Positions 1 to 9,375 of a DNA stretch of 42,482 nt are shown piece after piece (positions within the stretch are counted from its first letter, which is position 1; each line of letters starts with the position of its first letter). The stretch lies in the NCBI GenBank assembly GCA_034180345.1, contig JAXFOQ010000006.1:1-42482 (forward strand), written 5' to 3'. The notes under the pieces were generated by a model. That model had not been told where the DNA came from, did not search any database, and was given only the letters and a program-made list of their open reading frames with translations. This stretch comes from RGIG5681 sp034180345 (lineage in GTDB: Bacteria > Bacillota_I > Bacilli_A > Erysipelotrichales > Erysipelotrichaceae). The translations under genes and the position numbers were made by a program.

Positions 1-2347
1 AGCACCTATTGTAGCAATGGGTGCTGCTTCACTTGCTGCCTTTAATGAAGTCGATAAGGGAATGGATATCATCACGCAAAAGACAGGTGCATCCGGCAAA
101 GCCTTAAAGGAAATGCAAGATAGCATGAAAAACCTTGCCACTTCCATTCCTACAGACTTTGAAACAGCAGGCGCAGCTATAGGAGAAGTAAACACTAGAT
201 TTGGGCTTACAGGAAAGAAACTAGAGGAGCTATCCGGTAAATTCATAAAGTTTGCCCAGCTTAATAATACGGATGTATCTACTGCTATTGATAATACCCA
301 GAAGGTCATATCAGCCTTTGGACTAAAAGCAGAAGATGCAGGAGCCTTACTTGATACTATGAATGCTGTTGGACAAAGAACCGGTATCAGCATGGATACT
401 CTTGCAAAGAGTATGGTGACAAACTCAGCATCACTTCAACAACTAGGATTTTCCGCATCGGATGCTGCTAATTTCTTAGGCAATGTTGAAATGTCAGGAG
501 CAGATACCTCACAAGTTATGACGGGTTTATCTAAGGCACTTTCTAATGCAACAGCAAACGGAAAGTCTATGAAAGAGGCACTAAAAGACATCCAAGACAG
601 CATGGTGAATGCAAAATCAGATACAGAAGGACTAGATGCAGCAATTAGCCTATTTGGTAAAAAGGCAGGTCCTGCAATTTATCAGGCTTGTAAAAATGGT
701 TCTCTTTCCTTTGAAGAACTTGGAACATCTCTAAAAGATAATCTTGGAAATGTTGATTCTACCTTTAATGAAACCTTAGATCCTATTGATAAGTTTAAGA
801 CCTCTATGAACAGTCTAAAGATTGTAGGTGCTGATGTAGGAAATTCTCTAATGACAGTCCTTCAGCCAATGCTTGAGAGATTTGCTGAAATAATGAAGTC
901 TTTAAATGAAAAGTGGAATAGTCTATCTCCCAGTATGCAGCAGGCTATTGTAAAGATAGCACTTATTGCTGCAACGGTAGGACCGGTACTTATTGTAATT
1001 GGAAAAGTTATTACTGCAGTTGGAACTATTACCTCCGCTCTTGGAGGTCTTATTGGACTACTTGGAGGAACAGCAACAGCAACTACTGCAGTAGGTGTAG
1101 CAGGAGGAGCAAGTGCGGCAGGAACAGCAGCCGCAGGTACTGCAGCAGGAGGTGCAGCTGTAGGTTTTGGAGCACTTAATGTTTCCCTTCTTCCAATCAT
1201 AGCCATTATTGCAGCTATTATTGCAGCAGTTGTGGCCATCATTGCCATTATAAAAAATTGGGGTGCTATTACAGAGTGGTTTAAGGGCTTATGGGAAACA
1301 GTATCGACAGCCATCATGAGTATTTGGCAGAGCATCTCAGATTTCTTTAAAAGAATATGGGAAAGCTTGGTTAATATATTTACTACAGTTTGGGAAACTA
1401 TCAAAAATGTACTAACTGTAGCACTCATGTTTATCGTAGAGCTAATTAAAGGATACTTTGAACTGATTACTTTGCCATTTAGGTTTATTTGGGAAAACTG
1501 CAAAGAAACTATTACGGCGATTTGGGCTGCTATCAAAACTGTTATTATGACGGTTTTAAATGCCATCAGTACCTTTATTTCCACTGTTATGAATGCCATA
1601 AAAAATGTAATTACTACAGTGTGGAATGCCATTAGTACTACGATTTCTACCGTTCTTAATGCCATAAAAACAGTTATTACTACGATTTTTAATGCTGTAA
1701 AAACAGTTGTAACAAATATTTGGAATGCAATCAAAAATGTAATAGGAACCGTTGTTGACGGAATAAAAAATAAGGTGAGTTCAGTCTTTAATGCAGTATC
1801 AAGCACAGTAAGCTCGGTGTTTAATGGAATAAAGAGTACAGCCACATCTATTTGGAACGGTATTAAGAGTGCTATCGTTACACCGATTGAAGCAGCGAAG
1901 GACAAAGTGAAATCCATGATTGATGCCATTAAGGGATTTTTCTCAGGACTATCTTTAAAGCTTCCTCACATCAAACTGCCTCACTTTAGCATTAGTGGAC
2001 ACTTTTCACTGGCACCACCATCCATACCTCATCTATCCATTGATTGGTATAAGGAAGGCGGTATTATGAATGGTCCTACCTTGTTTGGAATGAACGGAAG
2101 TAGCCTAATGGCAGGAGGGGAAGCAGGACCTGAAGCAATTCTGCCACTAACAGGTTTTTATACACAGCTTGAAAGGATGCTTACGGAAAAGCTAAATACT
2201 TCTGTTATGGAAAAATATCTGGCGATTATTGCAGATAATTCATCAAAGGGGATTTATCTTGAAGATGGAACGCTGGTAGGGCATCTTCTTCCGGCAATTG
2301 ATAGTGGACTTGGAGAGATGGCCAAAAGAAAGATAAGGGGGTGGTAG
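1..2347 (+). CDS. Phage tail tape measure protein (5' end outside window)
   Basis: The reading frame is open back to base 2, so the N-terminus is missing and about 781 residues are visible. The first ~300 residues resemble the conserved phage-minor-tail/TP901 tape measure domain. An Ala/Gly-rich hydrophobic stretch follows (bases about 950-1250), including a probable membrane segment of Ile, Ala and Val. Next comes a run of 11-residue repeats (bases 1526-1888), then a C-terminal part with a GGEAGPEAILPL-like motif common at the end of tape measure proteins. The family sets tail length and helps pass DNA into the cell. It is the first gene of the tail-tip module and stops one base before the next start. 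The assignment is firm from composition, repeats and position. Confidence 0.9.
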   Translation, partial: APIVAMGAASLAAFNEVDKGMDIITQKTGASGKALKEMQDSMKNLATSIPTDFETAGAAIGEVNTRFGLTGKKLEELSGKFIKFAQLNNTDVSTAIDNTQKVISAFGLKAEDAGALLDTMNAVGQRTGISMDTLAKSMVTNSASLQQLGFSASDAANFLGNVEMSGADTSQVMTGLSKALSNATANGKSMKEALKDIQDSMVNAKSDTEGLDAAISLFGKKAGPAIYQACKNGSLSFEELGTSLKDNLGNVDSTFNETLDPIDKFKTSMNSLKIVGADVGNSLMTVLQPMLERFAEIMKSLNEKWNSLSPSMQQAIVKIALIAATVGPVLIVIGKVITAVGTITSALGGLIGLLGGTATATTAVGVAGGASAAGTAAAGTAAGGAAVGFGALNVSLLPIIAIIAAIIAAVVAIIAIIKNWGAITEWFKGLWETVSTAIMSIWQSISDFFKRIWESLVNIFTTVWETIKNVLTVALMFIVELIKGYFELITLPFRFIWENCKETITAIWAAIKTVIMTVLNAISTFISTVMNAIKNVITTVWNAISTTISTVLNAIKTVITTIFNAVKTVVTNIWNAIKNVIGTVVDGIKNKVSSVFNAVSSTVSSVFNGIKSTATSIWNGIKSAIVTPIEAAKDKVKSMIDAIKGFFSGLSLKLPHIKLPHFSISGHFSLAPPSIPHLSIDWYKEGGIMNGPTLFGMNGSSLMAGGEAGPEAILPLTGFYTQLERMLTEKLNTSVMEKYLAIIADNSSKGIYLEDGTLVGHLLPAIDSGLGEMAKRKIRGW
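1526..1888 (+). repeat. Eleven in-frame 33-bp units encoding an 11-residue repeat in the tape measure gene
   Basis: From base 1526 the protein reads as consecutive 11-residue units of the pattern N-A-I-K/S-x-hydrophobic-I-x-T-V-hydrophobic; for example the units at 1559, 1592, 1625, 1658, 1691 and 1724 all begin with Asn-Ala. The period is exactly 33 bp over eleven units, with divergence in the last four. Tape measure proteins are long helical rods, and repeats of this kind can change tail length by whole units. Confidence 0.8.
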
Positions 2348-2348
2348 T

Positions 2349-3023
2349 TTGAAATGCAGCGTAAGATTTGGAGATAAGGATTCATATAAAGACTATGGGC
2401 TTGTGGCAACCTCAAAACTCGTTGTAAATCCACCATCGCCTATATTTGAGTTTTTAGAAGTTCCCGGAAAAAATGGACAGATAGATATGTCCGATGTTCT
2501 TACAGGAGAAATTATCTATAGCAATCGCGTGGGTGACTTTGATTTTGTTGTTACTAAAGGAAATTTCGAAGAAACCTACTTAAGAGTATTAAATGAACTT
2601 CATGGAAGGAAGATGATGATTGTACTTTCAGAGGATCCTACATTTTATTACGAAGGTAGAATCAGTATAAATAATGTTAAGACAGATAAGAACTACAACT
2701 ACATTTCTATCTCATATAACCTGCAACCTTTTAAGTTCTATTTTTCAGAAGAGGGGCTTTTGGAAGAAAGTATCAGTGTAGTGGCTACAGGAATAGATAA
2801 GACGGTTGTGATTAAAGGAGAAAGTAAAAATGTGATTGTACCAAACATTGATGTAATTGAGATAGGAGAGATAGGTTTTGGTGTAAGGTTTGATGGAGTT
2901 TCTTTCTCGCTTTCAAAAGGAATAAACCGCTTTGTTGATATAAGGCTGCAAGGAAGTAACGCTACTTTGGTGTTTTACGGGAAAGGAAGAGCAACCATTA
3001 GGTATAGAAGGGGGATTATATAA
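2349..3023 (+). CDS. Distal tail protein (Dit-like, siphovirus tail component)
   Basis: This 224-residue protein carries the FLEVPGKNGQIDMSD-type segment at residues ~37-51 that is typical of the Sipho_tail/Dit family, which forms the hub linking the tail tube to the tip. The start is TTG at 2349, directly behind a purine-rich AAGGGGGTGG ribosome site inside the end of the tape measure gene. The next ATG in frame would lose conserved sequence. The stop overlaps the next start by one base (TAATG). Order and size match the standard TMP-Dit-Tal arrangement of Gram-positive siphophages. Confidence 0.85.
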   Translation: MKCSVRFGDKDSYKDYGLVATSKLVVNPPSPIFEFLEVPGKNGQIDMSDVLTGEIIYSNRVGDFDFVVTKGNFEETYLRVLNELHGRKMMIVLSEDPTFYYEGRISINNVKTDKNYNYISISYNLQPFKFYFSEEGLLEESISVVATGIDKTVVIKGESKNVIVPNIDVIEIGEIGFGVRFDGVSFSLSKGINRFVDIRLQGSNATLVFYGKGRATIRYRRGII

Positions 3024-5851
3024 TGTATTTCATAAAACTGGATGATAACTACCTATATTATCCTGGAGATGATAAGGCAGTCCTTGTGGACCCTGTCCTT
3101 GAACTTAGACTTGATAGTGCAGGAAAATTATCCTTTATCTGTCCAAAAGAAAATCCCTTATATGACAAACTATATAACAGAAAATCAATGGTAAGTGTCT
3201 ATAGGGATAAGAAAGAAATCTTTTATGGAGAGGTTAGAAATCAAGAGAAGGACTTTTCAGGCAATAAGAAGGTATTGGTTGCGGGCGTGTTAAGTTTTTT
3301 ATCAGACAGCGTGCAAAACCAAAATGAATATCATGGACTAAGTCCAAGAGCCTTTTTAACAAAACTTATTGATGCACATAATCTGCAGGTAGAAGATAAG
3401 AAAAAATTTCATGTGGGAATCGTTACGGTAACAGATCCCAACGATTCTTTGTATCGCTTTACCAATTATGAAACGACTTATCAGGCAATTACAGAAAAAT
3501 TAGTGGATAGACTAGGAGGATACCTACGTGTTCGTCATGAAAAAGAGAAACTTTATCTTGATTATCTAGCCCTTAAAGATATAGGAAAGCTAAGTAAACA
3601 AATCATATCCTTTGGACTTAATCTTCTAGATTATACGGAAAGTATATCAGCAGAAAACATAGCAACGGCAGTGATTCCACTGGGAGCAGAAATTCAATCT
3701 GAAGGAAATGACATCTTAAGAAAGTATGTAGATATTACATCTGTAAATGATAAAAAGAACTATCTTGTAAATACGGAGGCACAAAAAAACTTTGGCTGGG
3801 TTTGTAGTGTGGTGCGTTTTGAGGATGTGAAAGTGCCGGAAAACTTAATGCGAAAGGGAAGGCAGTGGCTTTTGGAAAATCAGTTTGAAGAGGTAGTGCT
3901 TGATTTAACAGCAGTTGATTTATCCCTTCTTGGCTCTGATTATGAAAGTATTGATGTAGGAGATAAAGTAAGATGTATTGCAAAGCCGTATGGAATGGAT
4001 AAAGTCTTTTCTATATTTAAAAAGAGCATCCCCTTATCAAAACCGGCAAGTGCAAAACTTACACTTGGAGAAAAATCATCTTCCTCTTTTACTTCTCATA
4101 CAGCAAATACCTATAAAAGTATTGAAAAAGAAGTGGAAAATGCTCGTAAAATCCAAAATGAAAATCTAAAGAATGCAGTAGATAATCTAACCGCACAGAT
4201 GATGCAGGGACACCAAGGCGGATATAAGCTAACAGAGTATGATGAAAGTGGCAGATGGCTAAGAGACTTATATATGGACACCATGGATAAGAAGACAGCA
4301 ACAAAAGTCCTGCAAGTGAATATGCAGGGAATCGGTGGAAGCTCTAATGGATATAAGGGACCATATAATGTGGGCATGACACTTGATGGTCAAATTTATG
4401 GAGATAGGATACTGGCAGGCTCTATTACATCAGAAAAGCTATCCGTTTCTTACACTTCCCAAGTGGAAAAACAAATTCTTGACTCTAAGACGGAGGCAAT
4501 ATCTGATACAGATAGAAAACTAAAAAGATACTATACCATCGGTGAAGTGAATACAAGGTTTTTAGCTACAGATAGAAAAATTGAAGCAAGTGTAGAAACT
4601 GTAAATCAGAGGTTAGAGCAAAAGAACGGAAATTACTATGGAACGTATGAACCAAACTACGCCAGAGCACCGACAAATAGCTGGAATTCGGACGAAATCA
4701 GAAAAAGTCATGTAGGAGATTTTTTCTATGATACCACTACCGGCTATGCCTATAGATACATTATGAAAAAACAAGGACTGGAGCTAAAGTTTAATGAAAG
4801 TTCAAGAACAGAAAGTGAGCGTTATGACTGGGTGGAAATCTTCTATGAATTTGGTGGAAAGATTTATGCACTTCCAAGATGTGGTGGAACAAGTATAGGA
4901 GGGCAAACCGTATTTATTCCGTCCGATAAGTTTTGGCTTAACTGGAGGTGCGATGGTTCAGGACATGATTACTATGGATTTAAGATTGACTACATTAAAA
5001 AAGCGGATTCATATCAGGAAATGGTAGGAAGTGTATCTAGCCTTCCAACTGATGCAGGGGAGGTTATTAACTTTTCTGGAAGTAATTATCCTGAATCAGA
5101 ACACTCGCCATACAAAGATGGTACGAGAATGCTGTGGAAATATTCATCGTTAGAGAGTATCAGCTCCTCTATATCTTTTGACTGGGTGAGAGTAAAGGAT
5201 AAGGACATACAGGCAGCTAAAGAAAAAGCAGAAACAGCCATCTCAAAAATATCTGTAGTGGAAGGCTCTATTTCATCAATGGTTAAAAAGGGTGAGTTTG
5301 GAACATATATGAGGCAAAACTACTATAGTTTTATCCTTGGGTTTAACGAGTCTAGTAATTATGTTCAAATAACATCAGGCGAAATAGGTTTATATAATGG
5401 GTCAATAAATAATTCTCAGAAAAGAGCAGTCTTTGATGAAAACGGAAACCACTTTTATCGTGACGGAAAGTATATAGGGAAAATCGGTACAAATGTATGG
5501 AAAGACAACGATTCACATAAGGGGCTTGTTTTTGATTTGGATGTAGATGGTAAGTATATGGCTTTTTCTCAACAAGAACATTCATCGCAGTCCAGCTATT
5601 CAACTATGCTTTGTTTTTCCAGAGCAGGAAGTATTTATAGCCAGTATGGTATTCATCTTGGCTGTAACTTATATGCTCATGGTTTTAAGATTATTGATCC
5701 ACAGTGGGAAACAGGATTTGGAGTGAATGCCACAATTAATTTTGTACAGGTACTTGATATGAATTCAGATGGAACAGTGGCCAGATGGGGTTCAAATGGT
5801 CGGATGACCTTTAAGGACGGAATACTAATGGACTTAAATTATTACGGATAG
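3023..5851 (+). CDS. Tail-tip protein with prophage endopeptidase-like N-terminus (Tal-like)
   Basis: The product has 942 residues. The first ~370 look like the prophage tail endopeptidase/Tal hub domain (YLYYPGDDKAVLVDP... start, then a region of mixed beta sheet ending near SFTSHTANTYKSIEKE). A helical, probably coiled-coil linker follows at ~370-400. Residues ~530-700 contain a Tyr/Trp-rich domain. The C-terminal ~200 residues read like a beta-rich receptor-binding or fibre-attachment part (FDENGNHFYRDGKYIGKIG). The family forms the tail-tip hub and may open the wall during infection. No catalytic residues could be assigned. It is translated in tight coupling with the Dit gene. Confidence 0.8.
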   Translation: MYFIKLDDNYLYYPGDDKAVLVDPVLELRLDSAGKLSFICPKENPLYDKLYNRKSMVSVYRDKKEIFYGEVRNQEKDFSGNKKVLVAGVLSFLSDSVQNQNEYHGLSPRAFLTKLIDAHNLQVEDKKKFHVGIVTVTDPNDSLYRFTNYETTYQAITEKLVDRLGGYLRVRHEKEKLYLDYLALKDIGKLSKQIISFGLNLLDYTESISAENIATAVIPLGAEIQSEGNDILRKYVDITSVNDKKNYLVNTEAQKNFGWVCSVVRFEDVKVPENLMRKGRQWLLENQFEEVVLDLTAVDLSLLGSDYESIDVGDKVRCIAKPYGMDKVFSIFKKSIPLSKPASAKLTLGEKSSSSFTSHTANTYKSIEKEVENARKIQNENLKNAVDNLTAQMMQGHQGGYKLTEYDESGRWLRDLYMDTMDKKTATKVLQVNMQGIGGSSNGYKGPYNVGMTLDGQIYGDRILAGSITSEKLSVSYTSQVEKQILDSKTEAISDTDRKLKRYYTIGEVNTRFLATDRKIEASVETVNQRLEQKNGNYYGTYEPNYARAPTNSWNSDEIRKSHVGDFFYDTTTGYAYRYIMKKQGLELKFNESSRTESERYDWVEIFYEFGGKIYALPRCGGTSIGGQTVFIPSDKFWLNWRCDGSGHDYYGFKIDYIKKADSYQEMVGSVSSLPTDAGEVINFSGSNYPESEHSPYKDGTRMLWKYSSLESISSSISFDWVRVKDKDIQAAKEKAETAISKISVVEGSISSMVKKGEFGTYMRQNYYSFILGFNESSNYVQITSGEIGLYNGSINNSQKRAVFDENGNHFYRDGKYIGKIGTNVWKDNDSHKGLVFDLDVDGKYMAFSQQEHSSQSSYSTMLCFSRAGSIYSQYGIHLGCNLYAHGFKIIDPQWETGFGVNATINFVQVLDMNSDGTVARWGSNGRMTFKDGILMDLNYYG

Positions 5852-5862
5852 GAGAAAATAAA

Positions 5863-6045
5863 ATGGCAGAACTAATTATCAACACGAATGAAGTCGTCAT
5901 TAACGAAGGGACACTGAAAAAAGATGTAGTAAAAAAGCGGGAAGTAAAAGAAGATAAAAATACACTTCTTCTTGAAGAAATTAATCGAAAGCTGGATTTA
6001 CTGCTTAAAGATAAGGAGGAAGAACATGGAGAAACCAACCATTAA
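5863..6045 (+). CDS. Small charged phage protein, unknown function
   Basis: This gives a 60-residue protein rich in Lys and Glu, with a helical C-terminal half (ENTLLLEEINRKLDLLLKDKEEE-like heptads). A clear AGGAG ribosome site sits 8 bases before the ATG, and the 3' end overlaps the next gene, whose own Shine-Dalgarno lies inside it. No domain is recognised. Position between the tail-tip gene and the fibre-associated small genes suggests a tail accessory or assembly role, which is inference only. Confidence 0.6.
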   Translation: MAELIINTNEVVINEGTLKKDVVKKREVKEDKNTLLLEEINRKLDLLLKDKEEEHGETNH

Positions 6046-6307
6046 TTATGCTCTTGCCTATCAAAAGTTTAGGGGAGAATTAAACTCATATGTTGCAAAC
6101 TTACAGCAGAAAATCCCCATTCCAACCTATATGGTAGAGGGGATACTCTCAAGTATACTTTCTGATGTGAGGTCTGCTACCATTACAGAAAATGCACTAG
6201 AATTGGATGCTTTTAGAGAAAGCCTGGATAAATACTATGAGGATCGAGAAAGAGAGTTTAATGATGAAATCCTAAAACTAAAGGCAAAAGATGAAGAAAA
6301 AGCATAG
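6026..6307 (+). CDS. Small phage tail-region protein, unknown function
   Basis: I chose the ATG at 6026 because AAGGAGGAAG lies 6-15 bases upstream; an in-frame ATG at 5972 lacks this signal and would overlap the previous gene by 74 bases. The 93-residue product is mostly helical (LAYQKFRGELNSYVANLQQ, then EFNDEILKLKAKDEEKA) with no recognised domain. Proteins of this size and style are regular occupants of the slot after the tail-tip gene in Firmicute prophages. Confidence 0.65.
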   Translation: MEKPTINYALAYQKFRGELNSYVANLQQKIPIPTYMVEGILSSILSDVRSATITENALELDAFRESLDKYYEDREREFNDEILKLKAKDEEKA

Positions 6308-6317
6308 GGAGTGACCA

Positions 6318-6614
6318 ATGCACAGAGGAACAACACCAATTCATATATTTCGGACAGATGTGGACTTAACAAATGCATCTGTCCTTTTTATTACCTACAA
6401 ACAAAAGGGCAAGATCGTATTAGAAAAAAGCATCGAAGAAGTAACAATCCAAGGAGAGATAGTGACCGTAAGTTTATCACAAAAGGAAACACTCCTTTTT
6501 ACTGAAGGGATTGTCACTATTCAGATAAGAGTAAAGTTTCCTGATGGCAGCACTATTGCCTCAAATCTAATACGAACAAGTGCTTATGAAATATTAAAGG
6601 AGGGTGAGATTTAA
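6318..6614 (+). CDS. Small phage tail-region protein (beta-rich), unknown function
   Basis: The product is a 98-residue protein beginning MHRGTTPIHIFRTDVDL with AGGGAGTG just upstream. Alternating hydrophobic residues and few helix formers point to a beta sandwich, like the small N-terminal plug or collar domains used in baseplates, but I cannot name a family. The stop overlaps the next ATG (TTTAATGG). Another frame at 6311-6505 is open but has no independent support. Confidence 0.65.
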   Translation: MHRGTTPIHIFRTDVDLTNASVLFITYKQKGKIVLEKSIEEVTIQGEIVTVSLSQKETLLFTEGIVTIQIRVKFPDGSTIASNLIRTSAYEILKEGEI

Positions 6615-6826
6615 TGGCAGAAATTAATGCAAGATTTAAAAGAGATGCACCGATGGAGGCGTCATTTGAAACCATTATTAGAGTGTCAGATGCATCAGCG
6701 TCTGATTACAATCGTCTAGTCAATCAGCCAAAGATAAATGAAGTAAAGCTGATTGGAAACAGAAGTCTTGAGGAACTCGGACTTAATTCAATTACAAATA
6801 TTGAACTTGAAGAATTACTTAAATAA
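6614..6826 (+). CDS. Small phage tail-fibre-associated protein
   Basis: This 70-residue protein contains NQPKINEVKLIGNRSLEELGL at residues ~37-57, a motif I recognise from many short Firmicute phage proteins next to tail fibres; its function is unknown. GGAGGGTGAG precedes the ATG, and the gene overlaps the previous stop. It belongs to the same tightly packed run of tail-tip genes. Confidence 0.65.
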   Translation: MAEINARFKRDAPMEASFETIIRVSDASASDYNRLVNQPKINEVKLIGNRSLEELGLNSITNIELEELLK

Positions 6827-6840
6827 CAGGAGGAAGAAAA

Positions 6841-7434
6841 ATGGCAATAAAATATTTAGATAACAACGGACTTTTGTATGTATGGAAGAAACTAAAGGAT
6901 ACCTTTGTAAAAAAGACAGAGCTTGATGAAGTAAAGACGGCTATTCCAAAGAATGTAACAGATCTATTAGATGCTGAAAACTATGCACTTAAATCAAGTG
7001 TTCCAAGTAAGGTAGAGAGCCTAGAAGATGCAGGTGATTATGCTAAGAAATCAGAAATTCCCCATAGAATTGATGGGTTGGAAGGTATTGAGGCTTATGC
7101 TAAAGTAGCGGCTATTCCTAAGAAAGTAGCAGAACTTGAGGACTATGCAGACTTTGTAAAAAAAGCAGAGCTTACTGAAGAAGTCAAAGGTCTTATTGGT
7201 AATGTAAAATCTATTGAGTTTTCTGTGGTAGAAGAACTTCCAGCTAGTGGTGAAAAGGCAACTATTTATCTTGTTTCAAATACTAAAGGCGATAATGATG
7301 CCTGTGATGAATTTATCTGGCTGAATGATAAGTTTGAAAAGATTGGTACAACATCAGTAGATCTTAGTGGTTATCTTAAAGCGGTGGATATTAGTAGTAT
7401 TACAAATGAAGAGATTGATGCTCTTTTTGTGTAG
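6841..7434 (+). CDS. Putative tail fibre-type phage protein with short internal repeats
   Basis: The product has 197 residues. The start LDNNGLLYVWKKLKDTF is a common N-terminus of Firmicute phage fibre or structural proteins. Residues ~30-110 hold a loosely repeated unit of the form (I/V)P-x-K/R-V-x-x-L-E-D-A-x-x-Y-A-K-K, seen four times. A beta-rich C-terminus (EELPASGEKATIYLVSNT...) follows. CAGGAGGAAG sits right before the ATG. It probably sits at the tail tip as a fibre or its adaptor; the receptor is unknown. Confidence 0.6.
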   Translation: MAIKYLDNNGLLYVWKKLKDTFVKKTELDEVKTAIPKNVTDLLDAENYALKSSVPSKVESLEDAGDYAKKSEIPHRIDGLEGIEAYAKVAAIPKKVAELEDYADFVKKAELTEEVKGLIGNVKSIEFSVVEELPASGEKATIYLVSNTKGDNDACDEFIWLNDKFEKIGTTSVDLSGYLKAVDISSITNEEIDALFV

Positions 7435-7443
7435 GTGTTCTGT

Positions 7444-7956
7444 ATGGCTAAAAAGTTTTTAAGTAAGGAAGGGCTGGATAGGTTTTATGAAAAGATAAAG
7501 TCTAAATTTGCACTACTTGATAGTCCGGTATTCAAAGGAAGACCTATTGTAGAAACTCCGGAGTTTGAAAGAACAACGAAAAGTAAGGTTGTTGTGAATA
7601 AAGAGTACGTTTCAAAGATGTATGACCTTATCGTACAGTATATCGAATCGGAAAAGCCGGCATTTCACATACAGTTAAATATAAAGCCGAACGAATGGGA
7701 GAAATCAGAAGGTGTATTTAAGTGTAGTAGATTAAAAGAAAAAATGCAAAATGTCGAGCTTGATAAGGTATCTATATTTGTTCGTATAGATACTTTAAGG
7801 CTTGAGCCAAATAAATTAGCAGGCGTTCTAAAATATCCATTAGGTATAACAAATGAGCTAGTGATTTATACAACATCAGCACCGACTTATGAATTACCGA
7901 TTATTATTGATTTATTTTTATCTACGGATATGACAATGTGGTTAGGAGGAAATTAA
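7444..7956 (+). CDS. Phage structural or tail-tip protein, unknown function
   Basis: The ATG at 7444 gives 170 residues. A GTG nine bases upstream is also in frame directly after the previous stop, and the ribosome site is weak for both, so translation is probably coupled to the preceding gene. The N-terminus (KFLSKEGLDRFYEKIKSKF) resembles the start of the preceding fibre-type protein in style. The C-terminal half is beta-rich and unassigned. It immediately precedes the lysis genes. Confidence 0.55.
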   Translation: MAKKFLSKEGLDRFYEKIKSKFALLDSPVFKGRPIVETPEFERTTKSKVVVNKEYVSKMYDLIVQYIESEKPAFHIQLNIKPNEWEKSEGVFKCSRLKEKMQNVELDKVSIFVRIDTLRLEPNKLAGVLKYPLGITNELVIYTTSAPTYELPIIIDLFLSTDMTMWLGGN

Positions 7957-7957
7957 C

Positions 7958-8377
7958 ATGAAAGAATTTTGGAATATGATTCAGATTTTATTTACAGCTG
8001 TTGGAGGATGGCTGGGATATTTTTTAGGAGGGTGCGATGGACTAATCATTGCACTTCTTTTATTTGTAGCCATTGATTACATCACAGGTGTGATGTGTGC
8101 AGTAGCGGATAAAAAGTTATCCAGCGAAGTAGGTTTTAAGGGGATTTGCAGAAAGGTGCTTATCTTTATGATGGTAGGTATCTCCAATATCCTTGATACA
8201 AAGATTATAGGAAGCGGCAGCGTTTTAAGGAGTGCTGTCATTTTCTTTTATCTATCTAATGAAGGCATCAGCCTTTTAGAAAATGCAGGACACCTAGGGC
8301 TGCCAATTCCGGAAAAGCTAAAAGTGGTTTTAGAGCAGTTACATGATAAGGAAAGAGGGGGAAAGAATAATGAGTAA
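7958..8377 (+). CDS. Phage holin, toxin-secretion/phage-lysis family
   Basis: This 139-residue membrane protein has hydrophobic segments at about residues 10-30, 28-50, 68-85 and 88-105. The motif FVAIDYITGVMCAV is diagnostic of the phi-like/TcdE class holins (phage_holin_4). It makes membrane lesions that release the endolysin. AGGAGG lies 8 bases before the ATG. The last 8 bases overlap the endolysin start, the usual holin-endolysin pair. Confidence 0.9.
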   Translation: MKEFWNMIQILFTAVGGWLGYFLGGCDGLIIALLLFVAIDYITGVMCAVADKKLSSEVGFKGICRKVLIFMMVGISNILDTKIIGSGSVLRSAVIFFYLSNEGISLLENAGHLGLPIPEKLKVVLEQLHDKERGGKNNE

Positions 8378-9359
8378 CAGTAGTTTAGTAGATATGACAA
8401 TTCTTAGTCCAAACCATAGCGGGAGACGAAATCAGCCGATTACAAAAATTGCAATCCATCATACAGCAGGAGCGATTAGTGCAGCAACCATTGGTAATAT
8501 TTTTAAACCTACATCAAGGCAGGCTTCTTGTAATTATGGTATAGGTAATGATAACAAGATAGTACTTTGTGTTGATGAAGCTAATCGTTCTTGGTGTACA
8601 TCATCTTCGTGGTGTGATAATAGAGCGATTACCATTGAAGTCGCTAATTCAAGTAATGGTGGAAACTGGCCAGTAAGTGATAGAGTTCTTGCAAAATTGA
8701 TTGACTTAGTCACTGACATTTGTAAGAGAAATGGAATCAAAAATTGCACCTATACCGGTGGCAAAGATGGTGTACTTCAAAAGCATGAATGGTATGCCAA
8801 TACCAATTGTCCGGGACCATATCTAGGCAGTAAATTCTCATATATTGCAAGTGAGGTAAATAAAAGACTTTCTGGAAATAGTTCATCTTCTAGTGCAGCA
8901 AACACTTCTTCTTTATACAGGGTAAGAAAATCATGGGGTGATGCTAAGAGTCAAAAGGGTGCATTTAGAAGTTTTGAAAATGCAAAAAAATGTGCAAATG
9001 TAAATTCAGGATACAAAGTATTCGATGCAAAGGGAAATGAAGTATATCCAAGGAAAAGTACTTCATCAAAAAGCATTGATGCCTTGGCCAGAGAAGTGAT
9101 TGCAGGTAATTGGGGTAATGGAGGAGAAAGAGTAAACCGTCTTAAATCTGCAGGGTATGATTACAATGCTGTTCAAAATAGAGTCAATGAAATCTTATCC
9201 GGTAAAAGTAGTAGCTATGTTGGTGGAAAGTCTATTGATACACTGGCTCGTGAAGTTATACGAGGAGACTGGGGTAACGGACAAGATAGAAAAAACAGAC
9301 TTGAAAGAGCCGGTTATGACTATAACGCTGTACAAAGAAGGGTAAATGAACTTTTATAA
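8370..9359 (+). CDS. Endolysin: N-acetylmuramoyl-L-alanine amidase with two Cpl-7-type wall-binding repeats
   Basis: The ATG at 8370 is preferred over an in-frame ATG at 8343 because GAGGGGGAAAG precedes it. The 329-residue product begins with an amidase_2/PGRP domain (~residues 5-170) with zinc ligands in AIHHTAG and in KHEWYANTNCPG. A short linker and a small beta domain (~185-230) follow. Two ~42-residue CW_7 repeats (bases about 9073-9198 and 9229-9354) both read S-I-D-x-L-A-R-E-V-I...NWGNG or DWGNG...AGYDYNAVQ. CW_7 repeats bind peptidoglycan muropeptide. The enzyme cuts the amide bond between muramic acid and the stem peptide to lyse the host. Confidence 0.92.
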   Translation: MSNSSLVDMTILSPNHSGRRNQPITKIAIHHTAGAISAATIGNIFKPTSRQASCNYGIGNDNKIVLCVDEANRSWCTSSSWCDNRAITIEVANSSNGGNWPVSDRVLAKLIDLVTDICKRNGIKNCTYTGGKDGVLQKHEWYANTNCPGPYLGSKFSYIASEVNKRLSGNSSSSSAANTSSLYRVRKSWGDAKSQKGAFRSFENAKKCANVNSGYKVFDAKGNEVYPRKSTSSKSIDALAREVIAGNWGNGGERVNRLKSAGYDYNAVQNRVNEILSGKSSSYVGGKSIDTLAREVIRGDWGNGQDRKNRLERAGYDYNAVQRRVNELL

Positions 9360-9375
9360 CTGAATATCTAACTGT

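Noticed and set aside
862..1929. Long open frame (355 codons) on the minus strand
   Set aside because: It is antisense to the repeat and hydrophobic parts of the tape measure gene, mirrors their composition, and has no ribosome site or plausible domains.
4089..4377. Two overlapping minus-strand frames inside the tail-tip gene
   Set aside because: Both are shadows of the large coding frame, with no start signals.
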